Source of the DNA: Bryoerythrophyllum caledonicum | Lineage: Eukaryota > Streptophyta > Bryopsida > Pottiales > Pottiaceae | DNA: 64,000 nucleotides | Assembly: GCA_963971425.1 (NCBI GenBank) | Contig: OZ020521.1 | Span: forward strand, 3,226,501 to 3,290,500 | Direction: 5' to 3' | Shown here: positions 22,165 to 34,172 of the stretch, piece by piece | Layout of the letters: the number at the start of each line of letters is the position of its first letter | Numbering within the stretch: position 1 is the first letter of the stretch | Notes under the pieces: model-generated | The model's input: the letters and a program-made list of their open reading frames with translations, nothing else | The model's database searches: none | Told to the model about the DNA's origin: nothing | Position numbers and translations under genes: made by a program

Positions 22165-24970
22165 CTACGGAGATGAGGAGGTTGGTGGTGTTGTAGGCTC
22201 CCACACGGTGAGTGCTCGCACGATCTGGTTCTTCCAGCCCATGAGGAACCATCCGCCGTCCTCGCCGACGCCGTAGTCCTGGTGGAACGAGCCCATCATG
22301 GACTGGATCTTGGAGATGAGCACGGGCGGCAGCGGCTTCTGCGAGAACCCGGCGCGCTGCGTGCGCGACTGCCACTGCCGGTACGGGTCCGCGCGCTCCA
22401 CTCGGTCCAGGCCGTCGCACGCCACGATGTTGAGGATCTCCCGCCCGTAGAACTCCTTCTCCAGCAGCACGCGGTCCGGGTCGTTCGCCGGCATCGACAC
22501 CTCCATGGCGTCGAACATGGTGGAGTAGTACTTCATGCTCTCCCGGAACCGCGTCATGAAGAAGGGCGCGTTGTAGTTCGCGCTCACGGCCAGCATGACA
22601 AACACCTTGGGATTCATGCTTCGGATCCTGTCCAGGACGACTTTCCTGGGGCTCGCCGCCATGATGGATTCGTCGAGCAGGTTGCGCAACCGGTACTGGC
22701 AGTTCACAGCCAGCACCTCGTCCTCCTTCAGACACAGCTTCTCCGCCGTGATGGACTCCCACTTGTCCGCCAACGCCTCGAACTCGAACGGCACGCCCCA
22801 CAGCTTCGCGAACTCCTCCAGTCGGCGGCCAACCTCCTTCACTCGCGACGAGGGCTTGAAGTTGTTCCCCGGTTGCGGCAGATCAATACCTGAAAGCAAG
22901 GTCCAAAACCATAAGATCAACTGCTGGAGCTAATTTAGAGTTACTTGTAAAGTCACCCGAGATTTGGTCCCCTATTTTTCGTCAAAATCAGAGATCAATT
23001 ATTCCAAATGCAGCTCAAAAGAGAGAAAGGCGGCTAATATTCATCAGGGTATCTCTGACGCAAAATTTTGACGTCTAGAACTACTCTGACTTGAATTCAG
23101 AGACCACCAAGCTCTTCTATTGGTCTAGTTAGTGTGAGGAAAGAGTAGTCAAAAGAGGTGGAATCCCTGGGTGGCATCACATTATAATTGCAGGTAGCGG
23201 AGCTAGCTTACAGGTGATGCGCAGGTGCGGCGGGCCCTCGCTCCGCTGGGACAAGCGCTGGATGAGACACGGCCATTGCAGTCCGTAGTCGACGCCGTAA
23301 TCCACCAAGTGCACTCGCTCCGCGCCTTCGAAAGCGTCGAGAATCGACTTGGTGGAGAAGAAGTGGGACACCTTGATGTAAGGGCTGTAGTCCACGAACA
23401 GACGGTTGGCTTTCAGCATTGTCGCAGTGGAAGGCGTGTTGCTAGTAATGGCTGTGAAGAGCTGCGCACCAGTCCCTGACATCTTGGCAACCTGCAAGAA
23501 ATCAAGCTAATCAGAACAGAGCAGTGAAATCCTAGATTGGTCAGGTCGAGTGACTGATGTTGATGGTTTCTAACACGGTATGATCAGTGGCTTCTCAATG
23601 CAGCTGGTTGTGTGGAAGAATCACTCACCAGAGCTTCCATGTAGTAGTACGCCATGCGCTGCAGAGAGTTTCCGTACGCTGATGAATGCTGCCGCAGCTC
23701 CCTGATCAAGTCGCTGGCGCCTCTCACGTCGTCCTGGCTCACAACGAGCGCGCATCTGGAATCACCAGAGCACTCGTTAGAATCACCGTGGCTGCAATAA
23801 TGTGAGCTACAGTACTGCGACCATTCACACAAACCATCGCTACCTGAGGAGCAAGCCCTTGAGGTCGACGCAGCCGGAAGCGAAGCTAGGGAAGGCCTCC
23901 AGCGCCGTGTCGCGGAAGGAGAGCCTCTCCTGGTGGAACGACGACCATGGCGCCATGGCGCGGCGTTCGCAGTCGGAGTTCTTGGCGCGGATGCATTCCA
24001 GGTCCTGGTCCCACGACTCGTCGGAGTGGTCCGTGCACGCGTCGCGCTCGTTCACCCACGTGCTCGCGTCCACATTCGTCCCGGACACGTCCGTGACGTG
24101 CTTGTTCAGGTTGCAGGTGTAGGCGTGAATGAACTTGGCCGTCACGCTCTCCTCAGTTGGCACAAACCCCGCCGTCGTCCAACTGTTGTCGTAGGGCACG
24201 ACGTCGCTGTCGCGAATCTCCAAGCCATGATCCGCTCGGAGGAGCTCGTCGAGCTCCTCGGCTATGGCCAGGTAGTCTAGGTCGTCCTCCGCCAGCGTGA
24301 GATCCCGGGTCTCCTCTGCGGCATTCTCGTCGACCATGACATTCAGGAACTGGACCGCGAGATCTAGGTCACCCGCGGAGTCGACGCCGTCGTCTGATTC
24401 TAGAATTTGGAAACTGTCGCCTGAGTAAAATTCGCTGCAGGACGGCGAGAGCGTGTCACCTGAGTTGAAGCTGCAGGACCGCGAGAGCGTGTCACCTGAG
24501 TAAAATTCGTTGCCGGAGGACGGCGAGAGCGTGTCGCCTGAGTTGAAGCTGCAGGACGGCGAGAGCGAGCTCCGCTTCTGCGGCAAGTCCTGCTTCTTCG
24601 AGTACGAGACGAGCTGCGGCACCTCGGGGCGCTTGGGAAACTCCGGCGTCTCGTGGCGGCTCTTGTGAAAATACAGTTCCTCCGTGCTGCCCGCCGCGCC
24701 GGCGTGGTCCGCCACGATCGAGGACAGGTCCGACGCCACCTGATGGAACTTCTCGGCCCTCCCCAGGGATGATGATGATGATCCGGCGCGCTTCTGAAGC
24801 TTCGCGGCCTGCTGCCGTGGCGACTCAATCTGCGACTGCAACCACGCCTGCTGCAGCTGGCTCGCCAGCGGCGACGGCGACCCCGAGCTCGACCCCGAAT
24901 CCGCCCTGGGTGACGCCCCGCCTCCTCTCCCTCCTCCTCCTCTCGACCAACTTCCCAGCATCCCAAACAT
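22165..24970 (-). CDS. LISCL-type GRAS transcriptional regulator
   Basis: Four coding exons on the minus strand: 24970-23844, 23755-23629, 23491-23212 and 22889-22165. Phases agree, giving 752 aa. The N-terminal half (about 1-365) is low-complexity and acidic, as in LISCL proteins, where it acts as an activation region. It contains a tandem SCSFNSGDTLSPS / EFYSGDTLSR repeat near 24416-24560. The GRAS domain (about 366-740) shows leucine repeat I (DLKGLLLRCALVVSQDD, RELRQHSSAYG), the VHIID-type motif VHLVDYGVDYGLQWP (about 478), PFYRE (FYGREILNIVACDG, ERADPYRQWQ) and a SAW end (GWKNQIVRALTVW). The phrases QHSSxYG and IDLPQPG place it with SCL9/SCL14/SCL33. A nuclear role in stress or detoxification transcription is known for relatives and only inferred here. 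The ATG at 24970 is the first in frame. The closest alternative is an ATG 3 codons downstream. Confidence 0.93.
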
Positions 24971-25625
24971 TGTTTCCACGCTCACACCACAACCTCCCTC
25001 TCACACACGAATCATCTCCACAGTAATCACACGCACGCACCAGTCACACTCTCGTAAACTCTCACGTTCAAACTCTCGCTAACTTAGATTAAATTATCCA
25101 GCTCACCACCACAACCTCCCTCTCATCTCCATAACCACCGATGCTCATCACTGCTCAGTCTCATGACTTAAAATTCAAATGGTGCTTGCTAAGTTTGAAT
25201 TCTCAGTGTTTGCAATGCAGCTCACTCTCTCTCTCTCAATCACGATCCGCGAGTGAAATGTTGCACTTGACGACTCGTATGCTGTCCTTTTGACCCTTCA
25301 TGTCCAAGAGCACTGTTTCACTGTCCCCAAATTCCGTCACCGAAGAGGAATCTAGAATTTCCTCCTATTTGCGTTTGTGGGATCTATCTATCGAGAAGAC
25401 TGGGAGTGACGGTTGGGGACGCTATGGGCTTCATGTAGCACACTGTGTCCTCGACGGCCGACCGGCGGTCGTCATTCGTCAGAGTAGAATCACTGTTGAA
25501 TTTTCTACTCGCTTGCATCATCCAGAGGACGAAAAATTACCGACAGGGGATTATTTTCCTTCAGGCGGCTCTTGGAAACATTTTCGACTCCTCTTGGATG
25601 TCACTCCTCTTGTCAGATTCGGCAT
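24971..25625 (-). promoter_or_regulatory. upstream region of GRAS gene
   Basis: Expected to contain the 5' UTR and promoter of the divergently placed GRAS gene. A CT/AG microsatellite lies at about 25223-25237. No clear TATA box could be chosen. An open frame of 113 codons on the plus strand (25300-25641) overlaps this stretch but resembles nothing I know and runs into repeat DNA, so it is not called. Confidence 0.4.
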
Positions 25626-25639
25626 AATGGATATCACCT

Positions 25640-26030
25640 AGGTATTAAATGAGTAACACCTAGGTATTACATGGGTACCCTACGCAGTGGTCCCTTTTAT
25701 ACATAATTTCAAATTGGAGAGTGTCCAATTCTTTTGGAAAATATCAGTTTTTTTGTCTAGGTGATTACCCATGTAATGTCAAGATGTTACCTGTATAATG
25801 TCTAGATGATACCCGTGTAATACTTAGGTGATACTAATTGTGTCGAAATCCCTGCGTCAAAGAAGGATAATCCTTCGAACAAAGATGTGCCAAAAGTGAC
25901 CAATGGGTACAATCCCACTTGGGCCTTGCATGGATATCGCCTAGACAAATCTCTTGAATTTTTCAAAAATTTTGGACATTCTCTATTGTGGATTAATTAT
26001 GTATGAAAGCGACCCGCAAGTAGGGGATTG
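25640..26030. repeat. head-to-head pair of 'ATTACATGGGTATC' repeats
   Basis: Two copies of the repeat seen at 7096 and 52737 lie in opposite orientation: 25640-25850 in minus sense (ending actaattgtgtcgaaa) and about 25920-26030 in plus sense (gatatcgcctagac, tttttcaaaaattttggaca, aattatgtatgaaa). Both carry degenerate units of the form 'acctaggtattacatgggta'. The arrangement would give a long imperfect hairpin if transcribed. Confidence 0.55.
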
Positions 26031-28679
26031 TCTCCTACTGAAGAGAAAATCGTATGCTTGTGTCCCTTTCCCCTAAAAGGGTGACTAAAACCACTAGATT
26101 ATTGATCCACATTAAATTGCTAAAAATACCGACAGGTTTTATTTTCTTTGTTCCTCCCCATTTTGGAGAGGCGGCTAGAAAGCATACGTCACCCACTAAA
26201 ATTCCTAACATCCACGGTATAGGACTCATTCATACAGGGTTTGTTTTCTTCAAATTAGAGAGATGGCTTATGAGATATTCATACAGGGTTTGTTTTCTTC
26301 TTCCTACCTTCTCGAATTAGAGATTGGCTTATGTGATATTACGTTACTGACTTAAATAGGTGAGTTTTCAAGATGTTTGGTCCACTTCAATTGCAAAAAA
26401 TACCGACAGTGTTGTTTTTTCTTCTCACAGACTCACTCCAAAGATCGGTGGCTATTGTTTACAGTCGTCGCTGTGACTAGCTCTAGATTAGCTCCAGATT
26501 AGGTTGAGCTGACATCAAGAGGCTGAGCGATTTGATTGGTCTAGAGCTCAAACTCGAACAGTGGGCCAAGGACCAATGGATTTGCCTAAATACCCCGGTC
26601 GAGCACCAAGCCTCAGGCTTGGAAGGGTGGGGGAGGGTAGGGACAAAACCGGCCCCTATTTTTATGTTGGAGGGGGGCCCTATTTGAACCAAGAATAGGC
26701 CGATAACGGAAATTTGGAGCCGCAGGGCCCAATTTTGTCCAAAAAAAATCCAAAAAAAGCCTCTAGAACCCTAAATCAGGCAGGGCCAGAAAAATGGTCC
26801 CACCTAAGCCTGTGGCTCGGTGCAATGCTCGACTAGGGTGAATAAAGTGATCCAGGACCAACCATGTCTAAAATGCTTATGTTCCAACACTTTTCGAGAG
26901 AATTTGGTGCCTAGAGTTCATTCTCTCGAGGAAAATTTAGGTCAAATGAGGATAGAAACCCAAACTCTTGTTGAGGGATGGACATTTTTATTAAAATATT
27001 CAAAATGTGACAATATCTTTGCCATTAGATAAAAATGGATATTTCAATTAACCTGAAATTTTATTGCTTGATTTTGTATCTAAAATTTGTTAATTGAATA
27101 TATTATCTGGATTTTTACTTAGATTACCATTGCCTTTGCCCCCCAAGCTCCCCTTTCCCAAAGGAGGGTGCATTAAGCTATGTCCGTGTATCACTATACA
27201 AAATGCCTATATTCCAAAATCCAAACTCCACAAATTGCACATGTTAGTGTTTTTTTTCAACTCCAAAACTTGGCCTCTTGACATAGTTTGGTCTTCCATG
27301 GAGTTTGATCCTTGGTCCATGAGTAAAAGCCCCCTTGGAGTACAGTTGAGGATTTGAGGCCAAGTTCACATGAGAACTAGCGAGGCAATACTAGTACAAT
27401 AATTTTTTTACAATGAAGGCTCTTTGTATGAATAACTTCATTGTGCATATTATACCAAGTAGTAATTATGTAGCTAAACTTTGAGCTACTTTACAAATAT
27501 CTTCAATTTTGATTTTTTAATCCATAGATTTAGCACCTCAAATATTAGCTTCTTATTATTTATATTCACCTCAAAAAGTTGGATATTGGTTGATAATTGA
27601 AGGTGTGTTTACATTATATGTACACTACTTAGATCCATGTCGTCCCACGACAGGGCAAGGTAGTCTCTTAAGACCCTAACATGACACAAGACCCATTCCT
27701 AATGCAAGACCTTGTCTCAACGCAACATGTCCCATTGTGGTAATTCACCTCAAGTTTTTCATCCAATTATTTCATCCAATAGATTTTGGCACAACACAGA
27801 TAGGAAATATTTCATTATAAATAGATAAAACCTTTAAAATTCTTTTTGATTGAAGACACAAGTCTTTATGTTGGAAACTTGTGGCTAGGATTTTTCGTAC
27901 ATAGAAGACTTCACAGTTTGGAATCAAACAACCAATTAATCCATCTAGCTTAGAAACTCTCTAATATTATCTAGTGGATGAGGATCATTTCAAACCACCA
28001 TTGTGATAGTTTTGATTCATTCTAGTATATTATACTTGAAAATAATATGCAAAAGACATTTGTCTGACAAGATGCTATTTGGAAGCATAACCACCCCTAT
28101 ATAAGATAGCAAAGAAAATATATAATTTTCTTTACTTAAAAAAATATGTCGTATTAACGAAGATCTCTAAACACAACACATTGGGAGTCACAACCAACAT
28201 CAAATAAGCAAAAAACATAGACAAACACAACTATGCGTCGCACACCCTCAAGTTCCTCCTTTGGACGAATGTGGTGCACTGGCCGCAAGTCCATCACACA
28301 TGTAGATTAGCTACAACTAATGTACGCAAAGCAAACACAAGATGTGGTGACGCCCCTGACGCCACATCCCGTGACAAATATCTAACAAATACATAATCAC
28401 TTTTAATGTTGTGTAGTATAGTAGCTTGTAAACATAATCATTAAAAATAAAGTGCATTTACAAGTGTTTTAGAATAAACGCTTCTAGAGCAAAATGTGAC
28501 TCATTTTCCTTATGATAGGCTCTTTATTACCAGCTTGTAGTATGAATGCCCCTAGAGTTAAATGTGACTAAATCGCCTCCTTGTAGGCCCTCTTTTCCAC
28601 CATCCTAGAAATCACTTGATACCCCAATAACCAAGGCGTCGTGACCCCATGTCGTTGGATTTCGGGATGTTGAGACAAC
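26031..28679. other. 2.6 kb of repeat-like spacer
   Basis: Includes a local direct repeat, 'attcatacagggtttgttttctt', near 26228-26250 and 26277-26299, and otherwise AT-rich DNA with short unsupported frames. No domain, array or terminal repeat was recognised. This is probably decayed transposon DNA. Confidence 0.4.
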
Positions 28680-28759
28680 TTAACCCTTTAACGCCGGAGA
28701 GGACCAAAATGGTCTTCTGCAGCACTGTCTCTAGGAATCCCGCGGCGGTAAAGGGTTAA
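28680..28759. mobile_element. 80-bp TTAA mini-element
   Basis: TTAACCCTTTAACGCCG at the left and CGGCGGTAAAGGGTTAA at the right are inverted repeats with one mismatch, bounded by TTAA. Only about 46 bp lie between them, including gaccaaaatggtc. It is too small to encode anything and looks like a minimal internally deleted derivative of a TTAA-inserting transposon. Confidence 0.6.
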
Positions 28760-30156
28760 AGGATATGCAAGTACTCACGGCGGGTAGACGATGTCATTTT
28801 GCCATGTACTTCCAAGGAAGAATTTTCTCCACCTCCTGATAAATGACCAAGGAGAAATGGCCTCCTTGTTGCTCCTGAGGGAATGGATGGAAATGGGTTG
28901 GGGTCATCTCCCAGTTCCCTCAATGATCAAGTTTTAAGGTGTAGGATATATGGAGCAAAGTTTTGGTTTAGATTTAAGAGTTTGGGATTTAGGGTTCATT
29001 TGTATATTTCAGGGTTTAGGGTTGGATGGGGCTATGGGAACATGCAGAAACGGGACTGTGGGAACGAGCAAGGGAACATGGAGAGGGGATGACCCCATCC
29101 TTCTCCATCCATCCCCTCGAGGGGCAATGGGGGGTCATTACACGCTGGCCCAGGATGAACCATGTCCACATCCTTTACCTTCCCTGTAGCAGCACAGTGC
29201 AAACAATGTACCACACAGTTCACACTCATGTCGTTTTCCACATAAGTTGGAAATCATTGATAACTACAAGAATCTAGCTTTTTCCCTACCACAGTCAAGT
29301 GGGTCATGTTCTGGGATTCGTGACATGGAGAGGCTCAGCACATTGTAGCCTCTTCAGTAACATCACAGAAGCTAGTTCCAATGCATATCACCACCAAAAT
29401 CAGGAGAGGGTCACAAATATCCGAAATCAATTTGAAACTAGTTTTTAAGTATAACTCCTTCTCATTGGGAACATGCAATGGTGGGTCCTGAGCTAGTGAT
29501 GATATAATAAGACATTGAGAATAATGTAGGTGCGATTCCACTAGTTTCAAATTCTACAGCAACCAACCAAAACTACATGGGAGCATATCTTATTTGGCAC
29601 CACCGATGCGAACCAAATCAAGAGCTGCACGTGTTTCAGAAATCAATGATCTAAAAAACACCGTGAAGTATTGATCAGCTCTGACATACACAACTATATT
29701 GTTATTCTTATCATCAGCTTTTTTTTTTTTTTTTTTTTGGGGGTTTGTTTGTTTGTTTGTTTGTTTGTTTGTTTGTTTGTTTGTTTGTTTTTTTGTTTTG
29801 ATTTCTTAGGTTTTTTCTTTCTCTTTTTCGTTTTAGTGGAATAGCCACAGTGGTTACAGAGGCCAGGGAGCTCTAGCACTTCTGGTTTCCTCCAGAAACC
29901 ATACAAAATCAAATTTTCTCCATAAATATCCATTTTCGAGATTTCATCTCTATAAACACAGAATTGTACATCCTTTCTGGCAATAGGATGGAATCTCGGC
30001 TGTTTATTAGTGGTAATATGGCGATACAACAATGCCCATCAATGAAGTTTAGGCAATGCAAAATCATAAATTTCCCACTATTTTCGGGAATGTTCTTTTT
30101 TTGGGATTTTTTTTTTGCAATTTGGCTCCATATCGACAAAAAATAAGGCCTGCTTA
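28760..30156. other. spacer with poly(T) and (TTTG)n tracts
   Basis: Mostly unassigned. A poly(T) run at 29719-29738 is followed by a (TTTG)n microsatellite at about 29744-29790. Around 29840-30160 the minus strand has overlapping open frames that could be gene or repeat debris, but I cannot match them. Confidence 0.4.
29744..29790 (+). repeat. (TTTG)n microsatellite
   Basis: About twelve uninterrupted TTTG units directly after a 20-bp T run. The T run followed by TTTG units could be the reverse-strand image of a poly(A)-tailed retroposon end, but no body is recognised. Confidence 0.9.
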
Positions 30157-30950
30157 TCATATTCCAACATGGCAGAGTAGTACGTTAGTGAATCTTCTGT
30201 TCACAAGCCGAGCCAGTTCAATAGCACTTTACAACGTGCACTTCGTGATCGATATCTATGTGATACCTGGGGTTACTTCGGAACCGTTTAAGAAAATGAC
30301 GTTGTAACCATGCGAAGGCTGCACATATTTTAGAAATCAATGATCTAACAAACACCGAGCAGTACTGATAACCAAGTTTTCACTTGTATCACATTCGGAC
30401 ATGGCAGAGTAGTACACCAAACACTGAATATAGTGTGGATTCATTGGTAATGTGGGTGTAAAATGATGTGGACCACATCAATTTTGGTTTTGGAACACAA
30501 TTGGCACGGACACATCTCAACATGTGTCATGCCATTCTTTGTCACCTCATCGTCACTCACTACCAAATATCTTCCACTCCTCTTCGCTTGCCACCACCTC
30601 ACCATTGCTCGCCGTCACCTCTCCATAATCCACATTAATTTTGTGTCAACAATTTTGAAACATCCCACTTTATTTTATGAGGAACATGATTTGATGTGGA
30701 TTGAGAATTGAGGTGGACCACTGTAATTTGCCTGTATTGGAATTAGTGTATGTATTTCGAAATAGTCTAGTCCACACTACAAATTACATGTATTGGAATT
30801 AGTGTATGTATTTTGAAATAGTCTGGTCCACACTATATGCAGTGTTTGGTGTAGTGAATCTTCTGTTCATAAGCCGAGCTAGTTCAACTGCGTTTCACAT
30901 CGCGCACTCTCAATTGATATCTACGTGATACTCGTATGATACCTGATTGA
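30157..30950. repeat. local duplication, second copy split by a MITE
   Basis: The segment 30157-30272 (cattccaacatggcagagtagt, then gtgaatcttctgttcacaag, then gatatctatgtgatacc) is repeated with divergence as 30389-30414 plus 30852-30950. The second copy is interrupted exactly by the element at 30415-30851, so the first copy serves as a near-empty site. A further similar fragment (gacgttgtaaccatg) recurs at 30299 and 31667. Confidence 0.6.
30415..30851. mobile_element. TA-flanked MITE with 22-bp inverted ends (437 bp)
   Basis: Begins CACCAAACACTGAATATAGT and ends ACTATATGCAGTGTTTGGTG, with TA just outside both ends (30413-30414, 30852-30853). Inside the right part, a block of about 55 bp starting 'tgtattggaattagtgtatg' is tandemly duplicated. 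Non-coding. A TA target suggests a Tc1/mariner-type mobiliser. Confidence 0.7.
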
Positions 30951-31939
30951 TACTGTGGAGCTTACTTCTAGAACGTTAATCCTTTAACGACAAAGGAACC
31001 AGAATGTAGTCGATCAAACCAGTTTTCGGGGAGCCACGATTAGTTGAACCGTTGGATTGATTTGCACTTATCGGAGCGGTTGTGCGCTATGCTTTCTCCA
31101 TCTAAGGTTGGATGACCTATAACCACCAACTTAAGCTTGATGACCTATTTATAGCGTTTATATACGTGGTAAGACATTTTTTGGGAATTCAAAATAGGAT
31201 TTCATGAATATTGCAATTGTCGTGACCATTTATTTCTTCATATTGAAATTGCTACAAATTTTCAAAGTGGATAGTAAGCCGTGACCCATTCCTCGACATA
31301 CAAAACTCTCTATTTCCACACTAAGTTGTACTAGTAACCACTTCTGCAAGAGACTAAAAACAGAGAGCTTTGAACCAATCATGAACTGACACCCAATCAT
31401 AACTGACTTCCTAAAATTTTGGAAATGGGGTGGGTGGGTGGTGGTTTTGGTCCACATTAGATTGTTGGTTCTGGGGTTCGTGGTGGTGATAGGTCATCCA
31501 ACCTTAACCCATCTGATCTCCAATCGGTTGAGGCAATTACGAACTACAATGATTTATGAGAAAAAAGTGAACAGTGAAACACATTCCCCGTGAAGATTCT
31601 GTTGTGCAGAATCTATTCATTCGTAAGAATTTTTAGGGCAGCGTGGAAGTTAAAGAAATATAGAAAACGACGTTGTAACCATGAAGGCTGGCCGGCAGCT
31701 AGTAATGATCAGTTGACAACAGGCAGGCGTGATTAAAGGTGCAATATGATATATTTCTTGATGCAATATGATATGTAAGAGTTTCATGCACGATTCTGGT
31801 GTTGACTCTGTTCTAGTGCCATTGGTAAATCCAAGGCCGCTTACGTCAGCGTCAGCCCAGTGGTACAGTACTGTGAAGAAAAGTGGTCGAGCAAAGTCAT
31901 CCTCTCTAGGCTGTAGAGGGCCTTCATAGACATGTATAA
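30951..31939. other. spacer of decayed repeats
   Basis: Begins with 'ttaatcctttaacgac' at about 30976, similar to the start of the small TTAA elements, but no partner end is found. The rest contains short minus-strand frames without family resemblance. No gene called. Confidence 0.35.
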
Positions 31940-32365
31940 GAGCATCCCCCCTTGCAGCAACCTCCACAGCTCCCTCAAGGGGAGGTTTTCAATTTGAGAT
32001 CAGTTTGTGGCTCCCCACCAACATCCTCATAGGCCAATGATTTCCATTGATCCCTCCAAGTCTAGCGTCCACACTCAAAAAAGGGCCATATTTTCTGTGT
32101 GCTCCTTCTTGCCCTGAACTATTCATCATGTCACTATTCACTCATCATGGTGCGCCATCATGATGTACACATCAAAGTGGTCCACATCATCATGTGATGT
32201 ACACTTCGAAGGTTTTGGCCACAAATAAAGATGAAAATGTCAAGTTGGGTTTTTGAGGGCAAGGCATGGTCGTGAGCTGCTGGGGCACCCTCCCTCAAGA
32301 CATTCCAATTTACTAATTTTATGCCCCGGTTTAGGGGCAAGGGCGACCAAAGTGTTGGGTTGCTC
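31940..32365. mobile_element. GAGCATC-ended MITE with TAA TSD (426 bp)
   Basis: Starts GAGCATCCCCCC and ends GGGTTGCTC, with TAA on both outer sides (31937-31939, 32366-32368). Its terminal GAGCA and 3-bp TWA-type duplication link it to the elements at 36301, 54490 and 55002. A 3-bp TAA/TTA duplication is typical of PIF/Harbinger (Tourist-like) MITEs. At 32369 a second GAGCATCCTCAATGC start follows directly but its end was not found. Confidence 0.55.
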
Positions 32366-32859
32366 TAAGAGCATCCTCAATGCATCTCCTCGATAAGTCT
32401 CTGCCACTGGATTTTTCAGAGTTAGAACCAAACCTTGTCCCAACCCAGCCGTAAACAAACCCTAAACATTTCAGAGCTCGCTAAGTTTGGCCTCCCACAT
32501 GCTACATTTGCCACTCTTTCAGAGCCCTGAAAATCTCTCCAAAAAATTATTTAACTAAATTTGGGCAAAACAAAGTCTAGAAATAATGGTCAGCTGTCCA
32601 CCGACAACTGCCAAAGTGTCTTATTAGCAATCTTTTGAAGAGCATAACTCACTCAAAATTATCTGAATTGGGTATATGAGGTGTTTTTTGGCATCCACAA
32701 AAATGTAGATGTCAAAAAACACCTCACATGTTTGATTTGGACAAAATTTGATTAAGTTATGGCAATTCAAAAAATTTGTATAAGGAGAAGCATCGACTAG
32801 CCGCCGACAAGAATTCAGAGTCTAATTAGTCCACAAATGATCATTTTGTCCAAATTTTG

Positions 32860-33661
32860 TTAACCCCTAAAGGACCAAAGTCCCCTCGGGGGACATTTTG
32901 AGTTTGGATAAGGTACGACGTTCTCAATTCTTGGCATTATTTTCTGAGATTTTTATTGAATGGACGACTTTTGATTAGCTTTGCGTAGACACAAATTTCG
33001 TAGAATTCCGACTTACGGTTCAAAAGTTACAATTTATTTTCACTTACATATACAAATAGTGCAGTAGTTTAGTGTGACATATCACAAATACTGTCACTAA
33101 ACTTCAATAGCTTCTAAATTCAATAGAAATTCGAGTTTTTGTCCATTTAAAAGAAAAAAAATGTCCTCTTGGAAAGGAAATTGAGATCTTTGCATCTACC
33201 GTACAAATTTGTGAATTTCAAAAATTTGAGAAGGATATGATATATGCAAAATATAAAGTGTATTGTTGATTCTCAACACATTGCAGGTTTTTTTAGGACA
33301 TCTTCTACACGTCTTCTACTTCTAAAACTTGGTGCACATGTGCTTAACATGATCCTTTTCAAGTTAACATAATAAATTCACGGCCCGTAGTGCAAAAAGT
33401 TGCCATAGAAGGTGGTCGAAGTTTGTTGAAGGTGTTTAGTATGACCTCAAAAAGAGATTATGTCTCACTTCAAAGGCTGATATCTTTCAATTTGTGCAGT
33501 CAAACTTACCAAAATTTTCACTATACACATACAACTCTAGTACAAGATCCTACGATTAATTTTTAGGATATACATTTTGTATCATTTCATGTTGAATGCG
33601 CTGAAAATGGCAGTTTTAGAGTGATTTTGAGGGGAAAATGTCTTGGTCCTTTAGGGGTTAA
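32860..33661 (+). mobile_element. TTAA-flanked MITE (family 2, 802 bp)
   Basis: The best-preserved pair of ends in the window: TTAACCCCTAAAGGACC at the left and GGTCCTTTAGGGGTTAA at the right, perfectly inverted over 17 bp including the TTAA. The interior matches 3749-4566 closely. Just inside the left end is the palindrome gtcccctcgggggac. No protein is encoded. Positions 33662-34172 hold no recognised feature. Confidence 0.85.
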
Positions 33662-34172
33662 ATATCTGTTATAATAAAAGAACCAAAAATTTAGGCATTC
33701 ACCCTTTTCCTTGTTGTGTGGTCTTGCTGCCACGTCGGAAGTGAAGCAACTATTCAGGGTGTGAAGCACTTGTACAAGGTCGTGCTCCATTGAGACATTG
33801 TTCCCTCCATCCTTCCCCAAATTCTGCTTGTGCTTGCTACACCTGACTAAATGTTGTAGTTCAGGGTGGATATTGTGTGTGTGCATCAAGTATGCCCTAA
33901 CATGATATGACGTCGACTGTCGACTCCAAGGCACCAATAAATTCCCACTTGGACGAGGAAACTCCATGGTGATGTCGACCATCAGCTGCCGTGCGATGGC
34001 GCATGTGCAAATGTAGTCCTACAATTGATAGGGCACACGATACTAGTTATGTATCCACTTCGGGGCATTCACGGAATTCGATCGATGAAAGGTGCAAAAG
34101 AAATCCATTCCAATCCATGAATTTTTGAACTGTCAGAAAGCAGTCTAAGAGGTCTTCAAAAACCATCTTTTT

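Noticed and set aside
22282-22893. 203-codon plus-strand open frame
   Set aside because: Exact antisense shadow of the GRAS final exon.
24400-24966. 188-codon Arg/Ser-rich minus-strand frame
   Set aside because: Alternative frame of the first GRAS exon; the LISCL-like reading in the other frame joins the downstream exons in phase.
25300-25641. 113-codon plus-strand open frame upstream of the GRAS gene
   Set aside because: Starts with a real ATG but resembles no family I know, has no intron or homologue in the window and ends in repeat DNA; length is reachable by chance.
29694-30160. Minus-strand frames with lysine-rich tail and cysteine motif
   Set aside because: The lysine run comes from the T/TTTG microsatellite; the remainder could not be matched to any protein family.
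30976-31000. Start of another TTAA element (ttaatcctttaacgac)
   Set aside because: No inverted partner end with TTAA found downstream; same for the similar start at 17135.
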